From positions 1 to 17,850 of the forward strand of contig CACZOS010000386.1 of NCBI GenBank assembly GCA_902782815.1: a stretch of 17,850 nucleotides of DNA, read 5' to 3'. Origin of the DNA: an uncultured Lachnospiraceae bacterium (GTDB lineage Bacteria > Bacillota > Clostridia > Lachnospirales > Lachnospiraceae). The notes beneath the pieces are model-generated. The model searched no databases, was not told the DNA's origin, and worked only from the letters and a program-made list of their open reading frames with translations. Shown piece by piece: positions 7,357 through 14,465 of the stretch; within the stretch, counting starts at the first letter, position 1; each line of letters starts with the position of its first letter. Both the position numbers and the translations under genes were made by a program.

Positions 7357-8226
7357 TTAATCTACAGTTTCTGCGTCTCCGGGAATCTCCTTTAATTCCA
7401 GGATCACAAGTACTTGCTTGATGTGCTGAAAATCAACCACCGGTGTCACATGTCCGGATTTAGTCAGATTGGTGGAATCGATGGTGATGTCGGCTACCGT
7501 TCCGATCAGGAGCCCCGGCAGGTAGCGGGAGCTGATGTGGGATGTGACCAGTTCATCACCGGAATTAATCTCCGCATCCTTGCTGATATAGCTGACATCA
7601 ATGAGCCCGCTCTCTTCCATCCTCTCCGGATTGCCTCTGACCACGCAGGTATCGGAGGTGGCAACCGACATGGCGCTTACGCTGCTGCCGTCCGAGATGA
7701 TGGACTTCACCTTGGCATAATTCTTTCCCACTTCCGTCACGATCCCCACCAGGCCGGAGCCGGCCAGGACATTCATATTTTCTTTGATCCCGTCGTCGGA
7801 ACCCTTGTTGATCACAAAATTCTGGTACCAGTTATGGGAACCGTTGCTGATCACTCGGGCACCGACTTTGGTGTATGTACTGTATTTTTTATCCAGGGCA
7901 AGAAGGGCCCTCAGGTCTTCCAGTTCTGTCTGATCTGTCTTTAAATCCTCATTGATCTGAGTGAGTTCATTCACCCTCTCGGTAAGATCGGCGTTCTTCT
8001 GCTGAAGCTCCTTCATACTGGCAAAGGAATCGAAATAATCATCGATCCATGTTCCCACCGAATTGATCCCGTCCTGCATGGGGACGATAAACGTCCCTGC
8101 AATAAAGGTGAAGGGTCTTGCAACCTTTCTGAACAGGGCACTGATCATGATCAAAAGAATACAGATTACCGTAAAGACGATCAGCAGGACCCTGGGAGAA
8201 AATTCTATCTTTCTACGTTCTTTCAT
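7357..8226 (-). CDS. mreC: rod shape-determining protein MreC
   Basis: A 289-residue bitopic protein. The basic N-terminus MKERRKIEF precedes one transmembrane helix (about 12-31). A coiled coil (about 68-110, rich in KELQQKN/LTERVNEL heptads) follows, then the extracytoplasmic beta-barrel domain. That domain contains ARVISNGSHNWYQNFVINKG, GLVGIVTEVGKNYAKVKSI and SGDELVTSH-type segments typical of the family. MreC contacts PBP2 and activates the RodA-PBP2 synthase. The ATG at 8226 has AGGAG eight bases upstream and lies 41 bases after the mreB stop. Length and domain order are normal and nothing looks broken. Confidence 0.95.
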   Translation of the reverse strand: MKERRKIEFSPRVLLIVFTVICILLIMISALFRKVARPFTFIAGTFIVPMQDGINSVGTWIDDYFDSFASMKELQQKNADLTERVNELTQINEDLKTDQTELEDLRALLALDKKYSTYTKVGARVISNGSHNWYQNFVINKGSDDGIKENMNVLAGSGLVGIVTEVGKNYAKVKSIISDGSSVSAMSVATSDTCVVRGNPERMEESGLIDVSYISKDAEINSGDELVTSHISSRYLPGLLIGTVADITIDSTNLTKSGHVTPVVDFQHIKQVLVILELKEIPGDAETVD

Positions 8227-8267
8227 CCTGTCAGCTCCTAACTGATGATGATCTTATTCCTGTCTCT

Positions 8268-9308
8268 TTACTGAAAAGTGGATTCCTGGAAATTATAGGC
8301 CATCCTGTCATATTCCGGGTTCTCCATGATCATACAGAGACCCTTGGCAACCGTAAGCTCGGGTTCTTCCATTTTCATGATGGTCAGGCCTGTCTCCTGC
8401 TGGATCAGCAGATCCAGATTCTTGATATGGGTGGAACCTCCTGTCATGCAGACACCCTCATGCATAATGTCCATGGACAGTTCCGGCGGGGTTTTCTCCA
8501 GGATGAAACGGATGGAATCGATGATGGAGGAAAGACTTTCCGACATAGCGTCAAAAATAAGGTGATTGGTTACCGTCACCCTGCTGGGAAGGCCGGTGAT
8601 CAGGTTGCGCCCCATCACATCAAAGGTCACTTCCTCGTCCTCCTTGATCCCGCTGGCGAGATTCATCTTCAGGCGCTCCGCGCTCTTCATCCCGATGACC
8701 AGATTATGTTTTTTCTTTACTGCCTGCTGAATAGACTCATCAAATTTCGTCCCTCCCACCTTCAGCAGCCTGCTCTGAACAATGCCTCCGAGGCTGATCA
8801 GACTGATCTCGGTGGTATCGGCACCGATGTTAACCACGAGCCGGCCTGTGGCATTCATGACATCCAGGCCTGCACCGATGGCATCCGCGATGGGTTTCTC
8901 TACCAGACGGATCTTCCTGGTCTTGAGGGAGGAACTGGCGATCACATCAAAAAATGCCCTCTTCTCCACTTCCGTGATGTCTGTGGGAACGGCTATAAAG
9001 AATTCGGAATTGCTGCCTGCAACCAGGTTCTCCGGTAACTTTTTCCCCTTGAAGCCTTTAAAATAAAGCTGGATCATGCTCTGCATGGCACTGAAATCAG
9101 CAATGACTCCGTTGACTACCGGTTTTTTGACATCGATATTCTTGGGGGCTTTCTCATACATGGCATAGGCTTCATCTCCCAGGGCGAAGGGTTCATTCCT
9201 TCTCACCATGGCGATCATATTCTTCTGATGAAGGACCACGCCTGCATTCTTCTGGCTGATCTTGATTGAATTGGTTCCCATATCTATTCCGTAAACTTTA
9301 TCAGACAT
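8268..9308 (-). CDS. mreB: MreB-family bacterial actin with substituted ATPase residues
   Basis: A 346-residue actin-fold protein that normally forms membrane-bound filaments guiding side-wall synthesis. The family is plain from IDMGTNS (8-14), VNGVIADF (65-72), AIGAGL (143-148), TEISLISLGGIV (166-177), EKTPPELSMDIM (271-282) and MTGGSTHIKNLD (288-299). It is divergent at the active site. The E. coli motif IEEP reads VEKP here, placing K138 at the position of E143. VVDIGGGTTE reads VVNIGADTTE, placing N160 at the position of D165. GGDRFDE reads GGTKFDE. The spacing between the two changed carboxylates is 22 residues, exactly as in E. coli, so alignment error is unlikely. D9 and G11 of phosphate loop 1 remain. 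The ATG follows AAAGGAG and lies 25 bases after radC. Nucleotide binding may persist while hydrolysis is probably lost. Confidence 0.93.
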   Translation of the reverse strand: MSDKVYGIDMGTNSIKISQKNAGVVLHQKNMIAMVRRNEPFALGDEAYAMYEKAPKNIDVKKPVVNGVIADFSAMQSMIQLYFKGFKGKKLPENLVAGSNSEFFIAVPTDITEVEKRAFFDVIASSSLKTRKIRLVEKPIADAIGAGLDVMNATGRLVVNIGADTTEISLISLGGIVQSRLLKVGGTKFDESIQQAVKKKHNLVIGMKSAERLKMNLASGIKEDEEVTFDVMGRNLITGLPSRVTVTNHLIFDAMSESLSSIIDSIRFILEKTPPELSMDIMHEGVCMTGGSTHIKNLDLLIQQETGLTIMKMEEPELTVAKGLCMIMENPEYDRMAYNFQESTFQ

Positions 9309-9333
9309 CCTGTGTCTCCTTTCGTATAAACGT

Positions 9334-10032
9334 CTAAAGTACTCTTTCTTCCCTCATGCTGTAGTAACAGCGGTCCCCGATTATGATATGATCGGACAGG
9401 CCGATCCCCAGGATCTCCCCTGCTTCCTTTATCCTTCCGGTGATCAGCAGGTCCTCCCTGCTGGGCTGGGGACATCCGGAGGGATGGTTGTGGAGCAGTA
9501 CCAGATATACCGCCTCACAGCGCAGAGCTTCCGCAAATATCTTCTTTACCGGCACATAGGCATTGTTCGAATCCCCCATGGTCAGGATCATCTCCTTGAG
9601 CAGGCTGTGCTGGCCGTTCAGGAGAAGCAGTCTCACCCTCTCATGGTCGAGGTGACGCATGCTTTCCATATAATAAGCCGCAATATCCTCCGGATTCCGG
9701 AAGGACGGGGATTCGGAAAAGCCTGTTCGGGAAAGACGGCGGGAAAGCTCCAGGATACACATCAGCTGGACTGCCTTCACCGTTCCGATCCCCGGGACAC
9801 GTTTGAACTCCTCCGGACCAAGATGCTGGAGCCCCTCCAGTCCTTTGAAGGAAGGGTGGAGATCAAGCAGCTTCCAGGCCAGTTCCAAAGAAGAATACTG
9901 TTTGGTACCGCTCCGGAGCAGAACGGCGAGAAGTTCCCCGTCCGTCAGAGTTTCCGCTCCGTATTCCAGACATTTTTCATAAGGCCTCTCCCCGGGAGGC
10001 CGGTCTTTCATCCGTATAAATTGTTGTTCCAT
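9334..10032 (-). CDS. radC: RadC/JAB1-MPN domain protein
   Basis: A 232-residue RadC-family protein. The N-terminal UPF0758 part carries PPGERPYEK (12-20), TLTDGELLAVLLRSGT (28-43) and a helix-hairpin-helix PGIGTVKA (80-87). The C-terminal JAMM/MPN metalloprotease-like domain has HNHPSGCPQPSREDL with H181, H183 and D194 as likely metal ligands. The cellular role of RadC is unsettled; the old DNA-repair assignment is not well supported. The normally conserved Pro-Arg-Glu motif before the JAMM motif (HPREVF in Bacillus, from memory) reads PVKKIF here. The ATG at 10032 has a perfect AAGGAGG six bases upstream, so a 13-residue extension to 10071 is rejected. It is the first gene after a likely promoter and sits next to mreB, as in many Firmicutes. 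Confidence 0.93.
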   Translation of the reverse strand: MEQQFIRMKDRPPGERPYEKCLEYGAETLTDGELLAVLLRSGTKQYSSLELAWKLLDLHPSFKGLEGLQHLGPEEFKRVPGIGTVKAVQLMCILELSRRLSRTGFSESPSFRNPEDIAAYYMESMRHLDHERVRLLLLNGQHSLLKEMILTMGDSNNAYVPVKKIFAEALRCEAVYLVLLHNHPSGCPQPSREDLLITGRIKEAGEILGIGLSDHIIIGDRCYYSMREERVL

Positions 10033-10038
10033 CCTCTG

Positions 10039-10045
10039 CCTCCTT
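10039..10045 (-). promoter_or_regulatory. ribosome binding site deciding the radC start
   Basis: AAGGAGG on the minus strand, six bases before the ATG at 10032. The longer candidate beginning at 10071 would lie near the predicted transcription start and would place this site inside the coding region. Confidence 0.8.
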
Positions 10046-10084
10046 AAGGCTCTCCAGGCAGAATGGCACAATCAATCAAAGTAT

Positions 10085-10113
10085 ATCTTAACACAAAATA
10101 TATTCTTTGTATA
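10085..10113 (-). promoter_or_regulatory. candidate sigma-A promoter of the radC-mre-min operon
   Basis: In the AT-rich gap between the ynbB stop and radC, the minus strand carries TATACA (10113-10108), a 17-base spacer and TGTTAAGAT (10093-10085). That is an extended -10 (TGn plus TAAGAT) with a 4/6 match at each hexamer. Transcription would start near 10078, leaving an untranslated leader of about 45 bases. Other AT-rich hexamers nearby are weaker. The gap is the longest intercistronic gap outside mreC-mreD and is far more AT-rich than its surroundings. The exact boxes are a guess from inspection. Confidence 0.4.
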
Positions 10114-10154
10114 TAGAGTCGGTTTCTTCAAATTCTTAAAAATATCTAACTATT

Positions 10155-11456
10155 CTATAACCTCAGTCTTATCTTTCCGGTCTCGTAAACCTTCTGGAGA
10201 GACATCATAATCCCGTATTTCGCGTGTTCCCAGGTCAGGCCTCCCTGGAAATAGACCGCATAGGGTTCCCTCATGGGGCCGTCGGCGCTGAGTTCGATGG
10301 AGGATCCGGAAACAAAGGCTCCTGCGGCCATAATCACCTTGGCATCATAACCCGGCATATCCCAGGGCTCGGGCCGGACAAAACTGTCCACCGGAGCACC
10401 TGCCTGGATGCCTTCACAGAAAGCCTGCAGAAGATCCGGATCGTGAAACTCCACTTCCTGAATAATGTCGTGGCGGGATTCTCTTCCGTCGGGAATGACT
10501 TCAAATCCCAGTCCTTCATAAATATTGGCAGCAAAAACAGCACCCTTTAAAGCGCCTTTTACCACGGTGGGAGCAAGGAAAAGGCCCTGGGCCAGGGTGG
10601 AGGTAATACCCAGGCTGGCACCTACTTCTTTTCCCAGTCCCGGGGAGGTCAGACGGTAGGCCGCCCGTTCGATGCAATCTTTCCTGCCGCAGAGATAACC
10701 GCCGATGGGGGCCAGTCCTCCGCCGGGGTTTTTGATCAGCGATCCCACCACCAGATCCGCTCCCACCTGGGAGGGTTCCCGGAGTTCTACAAATTCTCCG
10801 TAGCAGTTGTCCACCATACAGATCAGGTCCGGTCTGATCCCTTTGACAAAAGCGATCAGCTGGCCGATCCTCTCCACGGAAAGAGTGGGGCGCGAAGCAT
10901 ATCCCTTGGACCGCTGTATGGTAACCATCTTTGTCCTTTCGTTTATGGCATCCCGTATACCTTCCCAGTCAAAGCTCCCGTCATCCAGCAGATCCACCTG
11001 GCGGTAGCTGATGCCGTACTCTGCCAATGACCCGTTGGAGGGACGGATCCCGATGACTTCTTCCAGAGTATCATAAGGTTTGCCCACAGGGGAAAGAAGT
11101 TCATCCCCGGGTCTTAGCTGGCTCATCAGGGCCAGGGCCAGGGCGTGGGTCCCGCAGGTGATCTGCTGGCGTACCAGGGCATCCTCGGTTCCGAATACAT
11201 CTGCGTAGATCCTCTCCAGGGTATCGCGGCCCAGGTCATTATACCCATATCCGGTGCTGGGAGCCAGGCATCCTTCACTCAGTCTGTTTTTCTGCATGGC
11301 GGCGAGAACCTTCATCTGATTGCATTCGGCAATCCGGTCAATCTCTTTAAAACGGTCAGCCAGACCGTCCTCTATCCTGCTGCAATAATCGAAGATCTCC
11401 GGAGAGATCCCCATTTTTACATAGTATTCTTTCAATCTGTCCATATCCGGCTTCAT
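10155..11456 (-). CDS. ynbB: PLP-dependent methionine gamma-lyase family protein (YnbB, 'aluminium resistance')
   Basis: A 433-residue fold-type I PLP enzyme of the YnbB/aluminium-resistance family (Pfam Met_gamma_lyase). Visible signatures are GYGYNDLGRDTLERIYADVF (69-88), RQQITCGTHAL (96-106), VDNCYGEFVE (215-224) with the PLP-binding aspartate D216, and GSLIKNPGGGLAPIGGYLCG (238-257), in which K242 is the likely Schiff-base lysine. The length is normal for the family. The true substrate is not established; aluminium resistance is an old annotation and sulphur-amino-acid lyase activity is inferred from fold. The ATG overlaps the miaA TGA in an ATGA junction, indicating translational coupling. 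A miaA-ynbB neighbourhood is also known in Bacillus (with hfq and hflX between, from memory); neither is present here. No clear terminator follows. Confidence 0.9.
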   Translation of the reverse strand: MKPDMDRLKEYYVKMGISPEIFDYCSRIEDGLADRFKEIDRIAECNQMKVLAAMQKNRLSEGCLAPSTGYGYNDLGRDTLERIYADVFGTEDALVRQQITCGTHALALALMSQLRPGDELLSPVGKPYDTLEEVIGIRPSNGSLAEYGISYRQVDLLDDGSFDWEGIRDAINERTKMVTIQRSKGYASRPTLSVERIGQLIAFVKGIRPDLICMVDNCYGEFVELREPSQVGADLVVGSLIKNPGGGLAPIGGYLCGRKDCIERAAYRLTSPGLGKEVGASLGITSTLAQGLFLAPTVVKGALKGAVFAANIYEGLGFEVIPDGRESRHDIIQEVEFHDPDLLQAFCEGIQAGAPVDSFVRPEPWDMPGYDAKVIMAAGAFVSGSSIELSADGPMREPYAVYFQGGLTWEHAKYGIMMSLQKVYETGKIRLRL

Positions 11457-12403
11457 CGTATTCCCTTCTCTTCTATCTGTCGGATCATTCGGTCAAGGAT
11501 CTCCTCCTCGGATGAGAAATCCCCTTTGTTGATCCAGACCACGTCCTTCTCCCTGCGGAACCAGGTGAGCTGTCTTTTGGAAAATCTCCTGGTCTCCTGT
11601 TTGATCCGGTCCACAACCTGATCCAGACTTGCCTCTCCCCGGAAACAGGCAAAGAATTCTTTGTAGCCCAGTCCCTGCATGGATACCAGATCATCGGTAT
11701 ATCCCCGGTCCGCAAGGCCTTTTACCTCCTCAAGGAGTCCCTCTTCCATCATCCGGTCCACCCGCCGGTCGATCCTGTCGTAAAGGATCTGCCGGTCATG
11801 ATTAAGGACGAAATAGACAAAATTATAAGGAGATTCTTTCTCCTTCTGCTGCCGGTTGTGGTCGGAGAGTTTCTGTCCTGTCTCCCGGTAGTATTCCAGG
11901 GCTCTGATCACTTTTTTCAGATTGTGAAAGTGCACGGAAGCGGCATATTCCGGATCCACTTCAGCCAGGCGGGCATGGAGGTACTCCGCCCCCTTTTCCC
12001 TGGCGGTAAGGGTCAGCCGGCGCCGGTACTCTTCCCCCTCTTCATGAACAGAAAAATCAATGTCATAAAGCAGCGCCTGGATATAAAATCCTGTTCCCCC
12101 TACGACAACAGGTATGTTCCCATGGCTGCGGATCTTTTCCATGGCTTCCCTGGCCTTCTGCTGAAAAAGCACCACATTAAAGGCCTGATCCGGATCCAGA
12201 ATATCCACCAGATAATGGGGTATCCCTCCCATTTCATCCGGCCTGATCTTGGCTGTGCCGATATCCATTCCCCGGTAGACCTGCATGGAGTCCGCGCTGA
12301 TGATCTCACCGCCTATCCTGCGGGCGAGTTCTATGGAAAGGCTGGTCTTTCCCACGGCTGTAGGGCCGGTGAGAATGACCAGAGGATTCTTTTCTTCCTT
12401 CAT
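11453..12403 (-). CDS. miaA: tRNA dimethylallyltransferase
   Basis: A 316-residue enzyme that adds a dimethylallyl group to N6 of A37 in tRNAs reading UNN codons. MiaB, encoded upstream, then methylthiolates the product to ms2i6A. Visible motifs are the P-loop GPTAVGKT (13-20), ISADSMQVYRGMDIGTAK with the likely general base D38, GGIPHYLVDILDP and VVVGGTGFYIQALL, followed by the helical tRNA-binding insertion and C-terminal arm. The start is the ATG at 12403 because GGAGG lies five bases upstream and the protein then begins with the usual short run before the P-loop. A TTG at 12466 would add 21 unrelated residues and would start inside a hairpin. The stop overlaps the ynbB start by four bases. 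Confidence 0.95.
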   Translation of the reverse strand: MKEEKNPLVILTGPTAVGKTSLSIELARRIGGEIISADSMQVYRGMDIGTAKIRPDEMGGIPHYLVDILDPDQAFNVVLFQQKAREAMEKIRSHGNIPVVVGGTGFYIQALLYDIDFSVHEEGEEYRRRLTLTAREKGAEYLHARLAEVDPEYAASVHFHNLKKVIRALEYYRETGQKLSDHNRQQKEKESPYNFVYFVLNHDRQILYDRIDRRVDRMMEEGLLEEVKGLADRGYTDDLVSMQGLGYKEFFACFRGEASLDQVVDRIKQETRRFSKRQLTWFRREKDVVWINKGDFSSEEEILDRMIRQIEEKGIR

Positions 12404-12408
12404 TTTTT

Positions 12409-12413
12409 CCTCC
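12409..12413 (-). promoter_or_regulatory. ribosome binding site deciding the miaA start
   Basis: GGAGG on the minus strand, five bases (all A) before the ATG at 12403. It supports this start over the in-frame TTG at 12466, which has no suitable site. Confidence 0.8.
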
Positions 12414-12454
12414 AGTCTTCCCTTTTTGCCAAAGAGTTTGTCTGTCAGATGGAA

Positions 12455-12476
12455 GGAGACCCGCAAGCGAGTCTCC
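12455..12476 (-). repeat. strong intercistronic hairpin with CUUG tetraloop between mutL and miaA
   Basis: Transcribed leftward, the RNA begins GGAGACUCG, then CUUG, then CGGGUCUCC. All nine stem positions pair (one U-G), and G-CUUG-C is a known stable tetraloop. It begins three bases after the mutL stop and ends 42 bases before the miaA ribosome site. The bases after it (TTCCATCTG) are not a T-run, so it is more likely an mRNA-stability, processing or attenuation element than a complete terminator. Confidence 0.65.
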
Positions 12477-12479
12477 GAT

Positions 12480-14447
12480 CTACTGTATACGGTGGAATTT
12501 CTTTTCCATCTCCTGTCTGGTCATGGAGATCATGGTGGGTCTGCCATGGGGACACTGATAGGGATTCTCCAGCCTGATCAGCTGGTCCATCAGTGCATCC
12601 ATCTCCGCGAAACTCATGGTCCGGTTTCCCTTCACCGCTGCCTTACAGGCCATGGAAGCCATCTTGTCCGTCAGGGCATCCAGGTTCATCTTCCCGGTCT
12701 GCTCATCAATATTGTCCAGAAGTTCAATGAACAGATCCTGCTGGTCAAGATCGATAAGGTCTGCCGGAACAGCCCGGATACAATACTCTCTGTCACCGAA
12801 TTCTTCCACGGCATATCCCAGTCTTTCAAAAGCGTCCCGGCATTTAATGTAATTCTCCTGTTCCCTGGTATTGAAACTGAGGATAACCGGCGGCGCCAGA
12901 AGCTGACTGCTGATCTTCTTTTCCTCCATCTCTTTTTTGATCTTTTCGTACATCACTTTCTCATGGGCAGCATGCTGGTCTACAAAAAAGAGTTTTTCTT
13001 CATATTCCAGGATCCAATAGGTACGGAAAACCTGGCCGATCAGCCGGTGCCTTGGCCTTGCCTCCTCAGAGAGGACTGGGATATCCCGGAAAGTCAGCTG
13101 CCTGCTCTCCTCATCCCCCTCTTTTACCATAGAAGGCACGGGCGTTTCGGGTTCTTTGACGGTTTCCTGCCTTACTTCCGCCTTTCTCATCTCCTGATCG
13201 ATCTTTTGCTGCTGGCTGTTGTCGATCTGCCAGCGTCTCAGTTTTTCTGAAAGGCCGGTCTGCCCGGAAGGAGCATTCTCCTGTCCCGCAGTCTGGGAAG
13301 ATTCATTTTTCTTCTCCCTTATGGACCGCAGCTTATCCTCGGTCAGGGACCGGAAGCGGTCCTCGATCTGCTTTCTTTTTTTCTCAAATGGTTCCGGGGC
13401 CGGAGGAAGGGTTTTTTTCTCCTTTTTTTCTTCCCTGACCGCCACTTTGGGGATCAGGTCCTTCCTGGCAAAACTGTTTTTGACAGCCCGGCAGATTACC
13501 ATGTAAAGGAATTCCGGCTCATGGAAACGCATCTCCATTTTTGCCGGGTGTACATTGGCATCAAAATGGTGAGGATCCATGGTGATCATCAATGCGGTAA
13601 AAGGAAATTTGTGCACCATGGAATGACCCTTGTATCCGTCTTCTATAGCCTTGGCAATAACGGGATTTTTCAGGTACCTGCCGTTCACAAAATAGTTTTC
13701 ATAGGCACGGTTTCCCCTGCACAGAACCGGCTTCCCGATGAATCCGGTGATCCGGATATCCTTCTCCCGGTCATCAACCTCCAGGAGATTGAGGGCCGTA
13801 TCCCTGCCGAAAATGTGATAGATCACGTCTTTTAAGCTGCCGTTTCCCGAGGTGGAAAGCCTGTTTTTATTGTCACTGATGTATTTGAAGGAAATTCCCG
13901 GATTACTCAGGGCAAGTCTCTGCATGAATGCTTCCACATACCCGGCTTCCGTCATGGAAGATTTCAAAAACTTCCTGCGGGCAGGGGTATTATAAAAAAG
14001 GTTGCGGATGACAAATGTGGTACCCTCCGGACAGCCGATGGCTTCAAAGAGGACTTCCTCCCCACCTTCGATGATATATCTGATGCCGGAGATTCCTTCG
14101 TCGGTCTTGGAGATCATCTCCACCTTGGCCACAGCGGCAATGCTGGACAAGGCCTCTCCTCTGAATCCCAGGGAACCCACGGTTTCCAGATCCTCGGCTG
14201 AAGAGATCTTGCTGGTGGCATGGCTTAAAAAGGCCGTTCTGATCTGGCTTTCCCCGATGCCGCAGCCGTTATCCGTGATCCGGATAAAGTCGATGCCCCC
14301 ACCTTTGATCTCCACGGTGATCGCACCGGCCCGCGCGTCAATGGCATTTTCCACCAGTTCCTTCACGATGGAAGCAGGCCTCTCCACCACCTCGCCGGCG
14401 GCGATCTGATTGATGGTATTCTGGTCTAATACTTTGATCTCTGCCAT
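12480..14447 (-). CDS. mutL: DNA mismatch repair protein MutL (endonuclease type)
   Basis: A 655-residue GHKL ATPase and nicking endonuclease of mismatch repair. N-terminal motifs are AAGEVVERPASIVKELVENA (with E30 and N34), ITDNGCGI (57-64), ATSKI (77-81) and GFRGEAL (94-100). A charged low-complexity linker spans about 330-445 and contains several A7 tracts. The C-terminal domain has the metal-binding endonuclease motif DQHA(x)2E(x)4E at 490-501, an ACKAAVKG motif and CPHGRP at 632-637. It is therefore the self-nicking MutL of MutH-less bacteria, not the E. coli type. QLLAPP in the C-terminal domain lies where the beta-clamp contact of Bacillus MutL is expected (inference). The ATG at 14447 follows AAAGGAA and lies 18 bases after the mutS stop. 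Confidence 0.97.
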   Translation of the reverse strand: MAEIKVLDQNTINQIAAGEVVERPASIVKELVENAIDARAGAITVEIKGGGIDFIRITDNGCGIGESQIRTAFLSHATSKISSAEDLETVGSLGFRGEALSSIAAVAKVEMISKTDEGISGIRYIIEGGEEVLFEAIGCPEGTTFVIRNLFYNTPARRKFLKSSMTEAGYVEAFMQRLALSNPGISFKYISDNKNRLSTSGNGSLKDVIYHIFGRDTALNLLEVDDREKDIRITGFIGKPVLCRGNRAYENYFVNGRYLKNPVIAKAIEDGYKGHSMVHKFPFTALMITMDPHHFDANVHPAKMEMRFHEPEFLYMVICRAVKNSFARKDLIPKVAVREEKKEKKTLPPAPEPFEKKRKQIEDRFRSLTEDKLRSIREKKNESSQTAGQENAPSGQTGLSEKLRRWQIDNSQQQKIDQEMRKAEVRQETVKEPETPVPSMVKEGDEESRQLTFRDIPVLSEEARPRHRLIGQVFRTYWILEYEEKLFFVDQHAAHEKVMYEKIKKEMEEKKISSQLLAPPVILSFNTREQENYIKCRDAFERLGYAVEEFGDREYCIRAVPADLIDLDQQDLFIELLDNIDEQTGKMNLDALTDKMASMACKAAVKGNRTMSFAEMDALMDQLIRLENPYQCPHGRPTMISMTRQEMEKKFHRIQ

Positions 14448-14465
14448 TCTTTTCCTTTCGGTCTC

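Noticed and set aside
6671..7360. A plus-strand frame of 229 codons covering mreD and the mreC-mreD gap.
   Set aside because: The translation is low-complexity and His/Gln/Asp-rich, as expected for the reverse of a hydrophobic membrane protein. The opposite strand encodes MreD.
8227..8267. A short inverted repeat (TCAG/CTGA) around the mreC ribosome site.
   Set aside because: A 4-bp stem is within chance expectation and gives no convincing regulatory structure.
10091..10154. Possible intrinsic terminator after ynbB.
   Set aside because: There are T-rich stretches but no GC-rich stem preceding them on the minus strand.
12404..12466. N-terminal extension of MiaA from a TTG start.
   Set aside because: No ribosome site, it begins within a strong hairpin, and the extra residues do not resemble MiaA. 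The ATG at 12403 has GGAGG at ideal spacing.
11798..13250. Long plus-strand open frames opposite miaA and mutL (259 and 321 codons).
   Set aside because: They lie wholly antisense to well-supported genes and show no coherent protein motifs.
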